From contig BTUI01000011.1 in the NCBI GenBank assembly GCA_045863195.1, forward strand, positions 1 through 64,000: a DNA stretch of 64,000 nt, read 5' to 3'. Origin of the DNA: W-Chloroflexi-9 sp045863195. GTDB lineage: Bacteria > Chloroflexota > Dehalococcoidia > UBA2979. Both the position numbers and the translations under genes were made by a program. Below, one piece after another: positions 32,623 through 40,271 of the stretch (its first letter is position 1; every line of letters begins with the position of its first letter). Under the pieces are notes generated by a model. That model had not been told where the DNA came from. It did no database searches and worked only from the letters and a program-made list of their open reading frames with translations.

Positions 32623-33567
32623 CTAACGCGCGGCGGCGTCCTCCTCGGCGCGCATCCGCCGGTACCAGACGAGGAAGATGGCGACGACGGCGAGCACATG
32701 GATGGCGTCGCCGCCGATCCACATCACCAGGCCGCCGAGCACCTGGTCCTGCCTCGGCGTGAGGTCGAAGATCGGCTGCGCCGCCGCGTACGAGGGGTAG
32801 AGCAGCCCGTCCGAGAAGACGATGGTGGCCGCGAGCGCGTCCTTCGGGACGGCGCCGGCGAAGACGTAGAAGATCCGCGCGAGGTGGGGGATGCGCGACC
32901 GCAGCGGGTGCGGGTCGATCACGTTCCACCAGAACAGGGCGCCCGCGATCAGGAACGAGGCGTGCTCCAGGTCGTGGCCGAGGCGATTGTCGAGCGCCCA
33001 TTCGTACCAGCCGGGCCCCAGGTGCCACGCCCACATCACCACCGAGATCGTCGCGATGCCCGTCGCCGGGTGCGTGAGGACTCCGGTGACGCGGTGCGTG
33101 AGGCGGCTGGCGGCCAGCGGCCGCACGATGCCGCCGTGGATCCACCTCGGCAGGCCGCGCAGCAGTGGCGTGGTGGGCGCACCGAGCAGCATGAGCGGCA
33201 CCGCGACCATCATCAGCAGTTCGTGCTGCACCATGTGGAACGTGAAGTGGTGCTCGCCGAGGCGGTCGAGCGGTGACTCGATCGACAGCACCAGCACCGC
33301 GACCCCGGCGAGGAAGAGCGCGGTGCGCCACGCCGGGTGCGGCCTGCTGCGGTCCGGCCAGTGGCGGAGGCCCCGCAGGTAGCACGCGACGATCAGGCCC
33401 GCGGCGATGAGCAGCGGCGGGTCGTAGGACCAGGCGAGCCACCAGTCGCCCTCGATCACGGCGCCGTGCGCCACGGGCGCGCGCTCCGCGAGGGTTGTAG
33501 CAGGGGACAGGGTCGCCACGCGCGCGCCTCCTGCCGCCAGTGTGAGGGACGGGCGGCGGATGCGCAT
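32623..33567 (-). CDS. ctaG: CtaG-type cytochrome c oxidase assembly protein, copy 2
   Basis: A 314-residue paralogue of the next gene, sharing EGDWWLAW, SIESPLDRLGEHHF, HMVQHELLMM, MWAWHLGPGWYEWAL, LFWWNVIDPHPLRSRIP and VPKDALAATIVF, so both descend from a tandem duplication. The N-terminus is about 15 residues longer and reads like a weak signal. GGGGAGG precedes the ATG at 33567. The extended opening to 35169 is antisense to nadE and rejected. Retention of two copies may reflect distinct metal sites (CuA and CuB) or two oxidases; the second oxidase would be outside the window. Confidence 0.88.
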   Translation of the reverse strand: MRIRRPSLTLAAGGARVATLSPATTLAERAPVAHGAVIEGDWWLAWSYDPPLLIAAGLIVACYLRGLRHWPDRSRPHPAWRTALFLAGVAVLVLSIESPLDRLGEHHFTFHMVQHELLMMVAVPLMLLGAPTTPLLRGLPRWIHGGIVRPLAASRLTHRVTGVLTHPATGIATISVVMWAWHLGPGWYEWALDNRLGHDLEHASFLIAGALFWWNVIDPHPLRSRIPHLARIFYVFAGAVPKDALAATIVFSDGLLYPSYAAAQPIFDLTPRQDQVLGGLVMWIGGDAIHVLAVVAIFLVWYRRMRAEEDAAAR

Positions 33568-33618
33568 GCCGCCTCCCCGCGCATTGACCCGCGCGCGGCG
33601 GCTCCGTACCATCGTGCC

Positions 33619-33648
33619 TTGACAGGTTGCGTACCAAGTACGCAAAGT
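33619..33648 (+). promoter_or_regulatory. nadE promoter with overlapping palindromic operator
   Basis: A perfect -35 (TTGACA, 33619-33624) is followed after 18 bases by CAAAGT (three of six to the -10). The spacer holds a perfect inverted repeat, TTGCGTAC-CAA-GTACGCAA, at 33627-33645, placed where a bound repressor would block polymerase. It lies 42 bases before the nadE ATG. The cognate regulator is unknown; it could also affect ctaG copy 2, which is divergent. Confidence 0.55.
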
Positions 33649-33687
33649 GCGCCCGCGAGCCGCGAGCGTCTCGATCGGACTCCCGCC

Positions 33688-35418
33688 ATGCACTCGCTCC
33701 GCGTCGCGCTCGCGCAGATCAACACCACCATCGGTGACTTCGAGGGCAACCGGGCGCTCATCCTGGACGCCGCCCGACGCGCCGCGGAGCAGGACGCCGA
33801 CCTCGTCGCCTACCCGGAACTCGCGATCACCGGCTACCCGCCGGAGGACGAACTGCTGCGGCCGGCGTTCCTCGCGGACGCGGAGGCGGCGCTGCAGCAC
33901 CTCGCTGCCGAGGCGCGCGACCTGCCGCCGCTCGTCGTGGGGTGCCTGACGTTCGACCAGCACCTCTACAACAGCGCCGCGATCCTCTTCGGCGGCCAGG
34001 TGGTGGCGCGCTACCACAAGCAGCGCCTGCCCAACTACGGCGTGTTCGACGAGGAGCGGTACTTCCAGGCGGGCGAGGAAGGCCTGGTCTGCGTCATCGG
34101 TGGCGTCGAGGTGGGCATCACGGTCTGCGAGGACGCCTGGTACCCCGGCGGCCCCGTCAGCGACGCCGCGATCGCGGGCGCGAAGGTCGTGGTGAACATC
34201 AACGCCTCGCCGTTCCACTACGGCAAGACGCGCTCCCGCGAGCGCATGATCGCGACGCGGGCCGCGGACAACACGGTGGCGATCGCCTACGTGAACCAGG
34301 TGGGCGGCCAGGACGAACTGGTCTTCGACGGCAACTCGTTCGCCGTGGACGCCACGGGCGAACTGATCGCCCGCGCCGCGTCGCTGCGGGAGGACCTCAT
34401 CGTCGTCGACCTGCCGGTCGAGGAGACGGTGCGCCTCCAGCTGCATGACTCGCGGCTCCGACGCATGCGAGCGCAGGGGACCGACTGGCCGGTGCGCCGC
34501 GTCGACGTGACCACCGCGCACAACAACCGCGCCCGCCCCACACGCCCGGCGGCCGTGGCCCCCGCCCCGGACGACCTGGCCGAGGCGTACGACGCGCTGG
34601 TGCTCGGCACGCGCGACTACATCCGCAAGAGCGGCTTCCAGCACGCCTTCGTCGCGCTCTCCGGCGGCATCGACTCCGCCATCGTGGGGGCCGTGGCGGT
34701 GGACGCCCTCGGGCCGGAGCACGTCACGGGCGTCTCGCTGCCGTCGCGGTACTCCTCGGAGGGCTCGGTGAGCGACGCGGTGGACCTGGCGCAGCGGCTG
34801 GGCATCCGCCTCATCTCGATGCCGATCGAGGCGATGCACCAGGCGGCGCTGGACACGCTGGCGTTCGAGTTCGGGCCGGGCGACGCCGGCACGGCCGGCG
34901 AGAACGTACAGTCGCGCATCCGCGGGCTGCTGATGATGGCGCTCTCCAACCACACGCCTCGCTCGATGGTGCTGACCACCGGCAACAAGTCGGAGTACGC
35001 CTGCGGCTATGCCACGCTGTACGGCGACATGGTCGGCGGCTTCGCGGTGATCAAGGATGTCCCGAAGACGCTGGTGTGGCGGCTCTCGCGCTACCGCAAC
35101 ACGCTGGGCGAAGTGATCCCGCTCTCCTCGATCGAGAAGCCGCCCTCCGCCGAGTTGCGCCCCGGCCAACTCGACTCCGACTCGCTCCCCGAGTACGAGG
35201 TCCTTGACCCGATCATCGAGGCGTACGTGGAGGAGGACCTGTCGCTGGACGCGATCGTCGCGCGCGGGTTCGACGAGGCCACGGTGCGCCGCGTGATCGA
35301 CATGGTGAACCGTAACGAGTACAAGCGCCGCCAGTCGCCGCCGGGCGTGAAGATCACCCCGCGCGCCTTCGGGCGTGACCGGCGGCTGCCGCTCGCCACG
35401 CGCTACCGGGGCTACTAG
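33688..35418 (+). CDS. nadE: Glutamine-dependent NAD+ synthetase
   Basis: NadE amidates nicotinate adenine dinucleotide to NAD+, taking ammonia from glutamine. The 576-residue protein has an N-terminal nitrilase-type glutaminase (1-270) with catalytic Glu in YPELAITGYPPED, Lys in YHKQRLPNYGVFDE and Cys in GITVCEDAWYPGG. A C-terminal synthetase (about 290-576) follows, with the ATP pyrophosphatase loop SGGIDSA, LPSRYSS, NKSEYACGY and KTLVWRLSRY. The ATG at 33688 is used because the glutaminase fold begins at once (MHSLRVALAQINTTIGDFEGN); the longer opening crosses ctaG antisense. A promoter with a palindromic operator lies upstream. Confidence 0.97.
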   Translation: MHSLRVALAQINTTIGDFEGNRALILDAARRAAEQDADLVAYPELAITGYPPEDELLRPAFLADAEAALQHLAAEARDLPPLVVGCLTFDQHLYNSAAILFGGQVVARYHKQRLPNYGVFDEERYFQAGEEGLVCVIGGVEVGITVCEDAWYPGGPVSDAAIAGAKVVVNINASPFHYGKTRSRERMIATRAADNTVAIAYVNQVGGQDELVFDGNSFAVDATGELIARAASLREDLIVVDLPVEETVRLQLHDSRLRRMRAQGTDWPVRRVDVTTAHNNRARPTRPAAVAPAPDDLAEAYDALVLGTRDYIRKSGFQHAFVALSGGIDSAIVGAVAVDALGPEHVTGVSLPSRYSSEGSVSDAVDLAQRLGIRLISMPIEAMHQAALDTLAFEFGPGDAGTAGENVQSRIRGLLMMALSNHTPRSMVLTTGNKSEYACGYATLYGDMVGGFAVIKDVPKTLVWRLSRYRNTLGEVIPLSSIEKPPSAELRPGQLDSDSLPEYEVLDPIIEAYVEEDLSLDAIVARGFDEATVRRVIDMVNRNEYKRRQSPPGVKITPRAFGRDRRLPLATRYRGY

Positions 35419-35424
35419 CCGGGG

Positions 35425-35835
35425 CTAGTGCTGCGGTTCGTCGCCCCCGAGGGCGTCCGCGACCTCGTCCAGGTCGATGTCGCCCCGGGCGGCGACCGCC
35501 GCGCTGAGCGTGTCGATCGCGGTGAGGCGGATCCACGCCTCGAACGCCTCACGCACCTCGGTGTAGGCGGCCTCGACGCCCTCCTCGAACTCCGGGCGGG
35601 TCATGGAGGCCTCACGCGCCTTCGACACCTGCTCGAGCAGGCGCTCGATGCGCGGTGCGACGCGCTGGTAGATCGTCTCGAACTCCTCGGCGTCCTCGAA
35701 GCGGCCGCGGTCGCGCATGATCTGCAGCGCACCGAGGACCCACGCGAGCGCCCCGAGGAGCGTCCCGGCCTCCGGGCGGCGCACCTCCAGGTGCACCGGC
35801 ATCGCACGGTCGCGCCGGCCCTCCGGGCTGGTCAC
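35425..35835 (-). CDS. Conserved helical protein of unknown function, 136 aa
   Basis: I do not recognise the family. The protein is almost all helical and acidic (GRFEDAEEFETIYQRVAPRI, PEFEEGVEAAYTEVREAFEAW), with no membrane segment or signal. The start is a GTG overlapping the stop of the ROK-like gene (GTGA) behind AGGGGAG; an ATG at 35802 is the alternative. It is the last gene of a three-gene operon with degenerate ROK-like and DegT-like proteins. Confidence 0.65.
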   Translation of the reverse strand: MTSPEGRRDRAMPVHLEVRRPEAGTLLGALAWVLGALQIMRDRGRFEDAEEFETIYQRVAPRIERLLEQVSKAREASMTRPEFEEGVEAAYTEVREAFEAWIRLTAIDTLSAAVAARGDIDLDEVADALGGDEPQH

Positions 35836-36626
35836 TCGTGCCGCTCCCCTTCGTAGGCCACTGTGGCGGCGGCGTAGTACGCGCCGATGAGCGCGGCGTT
35901 CGCGCCAAGCGCGGCGGGGGCGACTTGCGGGCCCGGCGCGATCTCGTCCAGCACGCCCTGCAGCACGGCGCGGATCGCCTCCACGTGCGCTGGGTCGCCG
36001 TGCAGCACGATCACCGTCGGGTCGAGCAGCGCGCTGGCGTCCGCGAGCAACGAGGCGACGGTCTGGACTGTCTCGTCGTCCAGCGGCTCGTCGGGGGACA
36101 TCGGCGGCATCGCCGGGAGCGCGCCCGCGCGTCCCGCGCCGCCGCCGACCACGCGGCCGGAGGAGAGGATCGCCGCGCCGGGATGCTCGTAGAGCGACAC
36201 GTACAGCGCGTCGAACGCGCCAGCAGCGGCACCGGCGGCCACCTCGCCACGGAGCGCCGCCTCGGTGCGGCCGAGGGCGACGACCGGGGTGTCGATGTGG
36301 CGGCGGAGCGCCTCGACGACGGCGAGGTCGTGCCACGCCTCCTGCCCGTCGCTCTCCGCGAGGCGTCCGTTCGGCCCGTCCACGACGCCCGGGCACGCGA
36401 CGCCGATGGCGAGCGCCCAGCGCTTGTTGCCCTCGGCGGCGAAGAGGGTGGAGATGCGCCCGCCGACCTCCCACGCCCACGCCTCCTCGGTCGGGAGATC
36501 GGGCAGCGGGAAGGACTGGCGGAGCAGCGGCTCGCCGTCCAGCGTGGACATCATCAGGCGGAGGTCGGACGCGGTGAAGTCCACCGCGACCACCACCGGC
36601 TCCGGACCTTCGGCTACTGGCTCCAC
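35832..36626 (-). CDS. ROK-like sugar kinase homologue, probably non-catalytic
   Basis: The 264-residue protein follows the ROK/ASKHA layout: an N-terminal phosphate loop strand VVVAVDFTASDLRLMMSTLDG, IGVACPGVVDGPNGRL (ROK signature region G.pG.v), and a second-domain segment LYVSLYEHPGAAILSSGRVVGG. The catalytic Asp region, usually V.NDAN, reads ALGRTEAALRGE with no Asp, and the zinc motif C.CG..GC is absent, so it is probably a degenerate relative acting as a sensor or scaffold. It overlaps the DegT-like gene by 13 bases and the downstream small gene by four. Confidence 0.65.
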   Translation of the reverse strand: MEPVAEGPEPVVVAVDFTASDLRLMMSTLDGEPLLRQSFPLPDLPTEEAWAWEVGGRISTLFAAEGNKRWALAIGVACPGVVDGPNGRLAESDGQEAWHDLAVVEALRRHIDTPVVALGRTEAALRGEVAAGAAAGAFDALYVSLYEHPGAAILSSGRVVGGGAGRAGALPAMPPMSPDEPLDDETVQTVASLLADASALLDPTVIVLHGDPAHVEAIRAVLQGVLDEIAPGPQVAPAALGANAALIGAYYAAATVAYEGERHE

Positions 36627-37738
36627 TGTTCCACCTTGCGCAGCACCGCGTTCACGTCGTCCATGTCCTTCGAGGTGAGCCCGCCGTGCAGCGGGATCGC
36701 GATCAGTTCACCCGGCAGGCGGCTCGCGGCCGCGAAGTGCTCCGGGGCCAGCCGTCCGTCGCCCGCCAGGGAGGCGAGCACCTCCGCGTCGAGGTGTAGC
36801 GAGGGCCCCACGGCCGCCTCGCACGGGACGCCCTCGGCGCGGATCGCCGCCAGCGTCTCATCGAGCGGTCGCTTCCACAGCACGCCGCGCAGCCTTACCA
36901 CGTAGCGGTCGTAGGCGTGGTGGATGTACCGGCTGTGCGGCATGGAGGCCAGCGCCTTCGCGCGGCTGAGGCCGAACGTCAGGTCCCACGCCAGCCGCTG
37001 CCGCGCCTCGATCTCGGCGTCCGCGCCGCGCAACTCGGCGAGGGCGATGCGTGCCGCCCCCTCCGGAAGCGCGCCGCCCGCGGCGTCGCGCGCCGCCCGG
37101 GCGGCCTCCGCCTGTACGGGGTCGCGCAGCACCAGCAGCGCGCCGCCGGAGTCCGGCGTCGCCGCGCCGGCGGTCAGCACGTGCCCCGCCCCCATCGCGA
37201 AGACCGCACGCCCCGTCCGTCCCATCGCCTCGCCGCGATACGACGCGCCAAGGCCGTCCGTCGCGTCCTCGATGATTGGTGCGCCGCTGTCGGCGGCGAC
37301 GCGGGCGATCTCCACCATCACTGGCGGGTGGCCGAACGCGTGCGCGATGCCGATCGCGCCGGTGGCGCTGCTCAGCGCGCGCGAGAGCCCGCGCGTGGAG
37401 AGCGCCACCGCATCCGGCTCCACGTCGCCCGGCACCACGCGCCAGCCGGCCCGGCGCGCGGCGGCCGCGAGCCGTTCGCCGAGGAGCGCCGGGACAACGA
37501 CCTCGTCGCGCCCGAGCGGCTCCAGCGACGCGAACGCCGCGTCGAACGCGGCCGCCTGGTCACGGTAGGCGATGACGGCGGACGCGATCAGCCCGAGGCG
37601 TGCCGCGAACTCCGATTCCAGCGTGGCGAGCGGCGCGATGTCGTCCGCGGGTGTGGGGATGGCCTGCGCCGGCCACACGGAGGTGCGGAGCGGCGTACCG
37701 CCGTCGATCGCCAGCGGGGGAGCGGAGTCCTCGGGCAT
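36614..37738 (-). CDS. DegT/DnrJ/EryC1-like protein with the PLP lysine replaced
   Basis: The 374-residue protein has the fold pattern of sugar aminotransferases of the DegT family: N-terminal PLAIDGGTPLRTSVWP, the cofactor aspartate region IIEDATDGLGASYRGEAMGRTG (Asp158) and C-terminal LPGELIAIPLHGGLTSKDMDDV. The segment that normally carries the Schiff-base lysine (FSF.PTKNL) reads FAMGAGHVL, with His186 aligned to the Lys, so it should not catalyse normal transamination. A role resembling the non-catalytic or dehydratase members is possible. It is the first gene of the operon with the ROK-like protein. Most relatives serve in surface sugar synthesis. Confidence 0.75.
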   Translation of the reverse strand: MPEDSAPPLAIDGGTPLRTSVWPAQAIPTPADDIAPLATLESEFAARLGLIASAVIAYRDQAAAFDAAFASLEPLGRDEVVVPALLGERLAAAARRAGWRVVPGDVEPDAVALSTRGLSRALSSATGAIGIAHAFGHPPVMVEIARVAADSGAPIIEDATDGLGASYRGEAMGRTGRAVFAMGAGHVLTAGAATPDSGGALLVLRDPVQAEAARAARDAAGGALPEGAARIALAELRGADAEIEARQRLAWDLTFGLSRAKALASMPHSRYIHHAYDRYVVRLRGVLWKRPLDETLAAIRAEGVPCEAAVGPSLHLDAEVLASLAGDGRLAPEHFAAASRLPGELIAIPLHGGLTSKDMDDVNAVLRKVEQWSQ

Positions 37739-37896
37739 GCGTCCTCGAGTCCGGGTGCGCGGTCAGAGCAGCGAGCGTACGGGCTGCGCCGGAGGTGCCG
37801 CAACGACACGCCGCCGCGGGAGGTGAGCGTCTCGCCTCGCTGCATACACTGGATCGAGGGCGTCCGATGGGCGGTCGCCGCACCGGGAGACGACGC

Positions 37897-38745
37897 GTGC
37901 TGCTGCGCCTGCGCGACCGCGAGATCGACTGCACCCACCGCACCCGGATCATGGCGATCCTGAACGTCTCGGACGATTCGCCGGTCGCCTTCTCGCGCGT
38001 CGGTGTGGGGCAGGCGCTGGACCGCGCGGTCGAACTCGCGCGCCAGGGCGCGGCGATCATCGACATCGGGGCGCACTCTACCGCCACGGGCGCGCGCGAC
38101 CTGACGGCGCAGGAGGAGATCGACCGCGTCTGCCCGGTGATCGAGGCGGTGACGGGCGCTGGCATGCTCGCCTCGGTGGACACGTGGACGCCGGCGGTCG
38201 CCCGCGCGGCGGCAGAGGCGGGCGTCCACCTGCTGAACGACGTCACCGGGTTCATCGATCCCGAGATGGTGGGGGTGGCCGCCGAGTTCGGCCTCCCCGG
38301 CTGCGTGATGCACATGCGCGGCGAGCCGAAGCACCACCGCGAGGTGTCGCAGGAGTACGCCGACGTCGAGGCCGAGGTCCGCGGCATCCTCGTCGAGCGG
38401 GGACGGGCGCTCGCCGCGCAGGGCGTCCAGGCGTGGCTGGACCCCGGCTACGCCTTCGGGAAGACCGCCGAGGACAACATGCGCCTGCTGAACGGCCTCC
38501 CCGCGCTCGTCGCGGAGGGCTACCCGGTGCTCGTCTCCGCGTCGCGGAAGGGCTTCCTGGCGGAGGTCATGGGCCTCCCGTACTCGCAACGCTCGGAGGG
38601 GCTGCTGGAGGCGACGATCGCCTTCAACGTGCTCGCGGCGTGGCACGGCGCGCATGTGGTGCGCGTGCATGACGTCCCGGAGGTCGCCCACGCCCTCGCC
38701 GTCGTGAACGAGGCGCGTCGACTCGCCGCGGAGCGCCCGGACTAG
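37897..38745 (+). CDS. folP: Dihydropteroate synthase (divergent)
   Basis: FolP condenses a pterin pyrophosphate with p-aminobenzoate in folate synthesis. The barrel carries IMAILNVSDDSP (family IMGILNVTPDSF), DIGAHSTATGARDLTAQEEI (DIGGESTRPG...), SVDTWTPAVARAAAEAGVHLLNDVTG, LPGCVMHMRGEP, DPGYAFGKTAEDN (DPGiGFGKt..hN) and SASRKGFL (S.KR.lG). Changes in the first two loops make it divergent, so another pterin-binding activity is possible. The GTG at 37897 with GGGAGA is preferred (282 residues); an ATG at 37867 would add ten Arg-rich residues. No other folate genes are adjacent. Confidence 0.85.
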   Translation: MLLRLRDREIDCTHRTRIMAILNVSDDSPVAFSRVGVGQALDRAVELARQGAAIIDIGAHSTATGARDLTAQEEIDRVCPVIEAVTGAGMLASVDTWTPAVARAAAEAGVHLLNDVTGFIDPEMVGVAAEFGLPGCVMHMRGEPKHHREVSQEYADVEAEVRGILVERGRALAAQGVQAWLDPGYAFGKTAEDNMRLLNGLPALVAEGYPVLVSASRKGFLAEVMGLPYSQRSEGLLEATIAFNVLAAWHGAHVVRVHDVPEVAHALAVVNEARRLAAERPD

Positions 38746-38755
38746 GCCGCCTCGG

Positions 38756-39331
38756 TCAGTTGGAGGGCCGAGGCGTAGCGGTCGCCGCCGGCGTGGCGGT
38801 GGCGCGCGGCGTGGCGGTCGCCGTCGGTGTGGACGGGGCGGTGCCGCGGGGGCGGTCCGGGTACGCGAAGTCCTCGCATGCCTCGTTGTTGCCATTCATG
38901 TCGATGCGGTTCGGGTCGCCCGGTCGGTTCACCCGCAGCGCCTCCTGCGCGTCCGCGTAGGAGGAGAAGTCGCGGCAGTTGTATCGGTCCTTGCCGTCCG
39001 TGAAGAACGGACTGACCGCGGGCGTGGCCTCCGCGTCGGAGGGCGAGGCGGCCAGTGACGCGGTGTCGACGTCCATGGTCTCGAATGCCGGGCTCGGGGC
39101 CGGGGTTGCGACCGGAGCTGGTGACGCCTCGAGCGCGGCGATCTGCTGCGTGAGCGCTTCGACCTCGCCGTTCAGACGCTCGACCTCCGCGATCACGTCC
39201 GCGAGGGCGGTGTCGGGCTCGCTCGCCCCTGCCGGGAGCGTGGCGACCATCCACCAGATCGTGACCGCCCAGGCAATGAAGGCGAGCGCGGCGGCGGCCG
39301 GGAGCCAGCGTGGGAGGGTCATCGGGGTCAC
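38756..39331 (-). CDS. Membrane-anchored protein with Excalibur calcium-binding domain
   Basis: The 191-residue protein has one N-terminal helix (AAAALAFIAWAVTIWWMVA), a short coiled coil (ADVIAEVERLNGEVEALTQQI), a Pro/Ala/Ser linker, then an Excalibur domain at about 113-155 with the paired cysteines in YNCRDF and NEACEDF around the calcium-loop-like DMNGNN. The tail is Thr/Ala/Pro-rich (TATATPRATATP). Excalibur domains are extracellular and often accompany nucleases or surface proteins. Standing alone, its role is unknown. It converges on folP. Confidence 0.8.
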   Translation of the reverse strand: MTPMTLPRWLPAAAALAFIAWAVTIWWMVATLPAGASEPDTALADVIAEVERLNGEVEALTQQIAALEASPAPVATPAPSPAFETMDVDTASLAASPSDAEATPAVSPFFTDGKDRYNCRDFSSYADAQEALRVNRPGDPNRIDMNGNNEACEDFAYPDRPRGTAPSTPTATATPRATATPAATATPRPSN

Positions 39332-39502
39332 GGCGCACCTCGCGCGGTCGTTCGGGGAGACATTCCGAGGCTATGGGGTGGCCGCCCGGCCGCGAATCGG
39401 GGTTTCCCCGGTGAGGAGGCCTGACGATTGGCCGGGGACAGCGGGCCGTACCATCGACGCCTGAAGGCCGGCACGCGGAAGGCTGGCACGCTGGAGGCTC
39501 GC

Positions 39503-40243
39503 ATGGACGTGCCCGTACCGCGTCGGAACCACCTCGGCCAGCCGGTCGGCGTGGAGGTGCCGGGCTGGACGCCCCGCCCGAGGCCGGAGCGGACGCCGCT
39601 CGCGGGCCGTTTCGCCCGCCTCGAACCGCTCGATGTGGCGGCTCACGGCGACGACCTCTGGGCAGCGTTCGCGCTGGACACCGAGGGTCGGAACTGGACC
39701 TACCTGCCGTACGGCCCCTTCGATACGCCCGAGGCGTTCCGAGCCTGGCTGACGGCGCAGGCGGCTGGGGACGATCCGCTTTTCTTCGCGATCCTCGACA
39801 TCGCGAGCGGGAGGGCGGTGGGGCTCGCCTCGTACCTGCGGATCGACCCGGAGGTCGGCTGCATCGAGGTCGGCCACCTCAACTTCTCGCCGCTCCTCCA
39901 GCGCCGGCCGGCGGCGACGGAGGCGATGTTCCTGATGATGCGCCACGCCTTCGACGACCTGGGGTACCGGCGGTACGAGTGGAAGTGCGACAGCCTGAAC
40001 GCGCCCTCCTGGGCGGCGGCGGAACGCCTCGGCTTCACGTTCGAGGGGATCTTCCGGCAGGCGCGTGTGGTGAAGGGCCGCAACCGCGACACCACGTGGC
40101 TCTCGATCACGGGCAGCGAGTGGCGGCGCCTGCGTGCCGGCTTCGAGGCGTGGCTCGCGCCCGCGAACTTCGAGGCGGACGGACGGCAGCGTCGCGCGCT
40201 GCGGGAGTGCTTCGAGGCGGCAGGCGACCGGCCGGGGGCCTGA
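39503..40243 (+). CDS. GNAT acetyltransferase (RimJ/RimL type)
   Basis: The 246-residue protein resembles RimJ/RimL-type N-acetyltransferases: RFARLEPLDVAAHGDDLWAAF at the start, YLRIDPEVGCIEVGHLNFSPLLQR for the central strands, ATEAMFLMMRHAFDDLGYRRYEWKCDSLN for the acetyl-CoA loop and helix, and AAAERLGFTFEGIFRQ at the end. The ATG at 39503 has TGGAGG upstream; the earlier opening lacks one. It may acetylate a protein N-terminus or small amine. Monocistronic, ending in a large hairpin shared with the amidase gene. Confidence 0.88.
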   Translation: MDVPVPRRNHLGQPVGVEVPGWTPRPRPERTPLAGRFARLEPLDVAAHGDDLWAAFALDTEGRNWTYLPYGPFDTPEAFRAWLTAQAAGDDPLFFAILDIASGRAVGLASYLRIDPEVGCIEVGHLNFSPLLQRRPAATEAMFLMMRHAFDDLGYRRYEWKCDSLNAPSWAAAERLGFTFEGIFRQARVVKGRNRDTTWLSITGSEWRRLRAGFEAWLAPANFEADGRQRRALRECFEAAGDRPGA

Positions 40244-40260
40244 GCCCGCGGCCGGTCGCC
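40223..40260. terminator. Bidirectional terminator between the acetyltransferase and amidase genes
   Basis: An 11-bp perfect stem, GGCGACCGGCC/GGCCGGTCGCC, with a further inner GGGC-CTGA-GCCC stem, spans the acetyltransferase stop and ends 11 bases from the amidase stop. Convergent gene ends and symmetry suggest it serves both, though neither side has a thymine tract. Confidence 0.6.
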
Positions 40261-40271
40261 CTCAGGCACCG

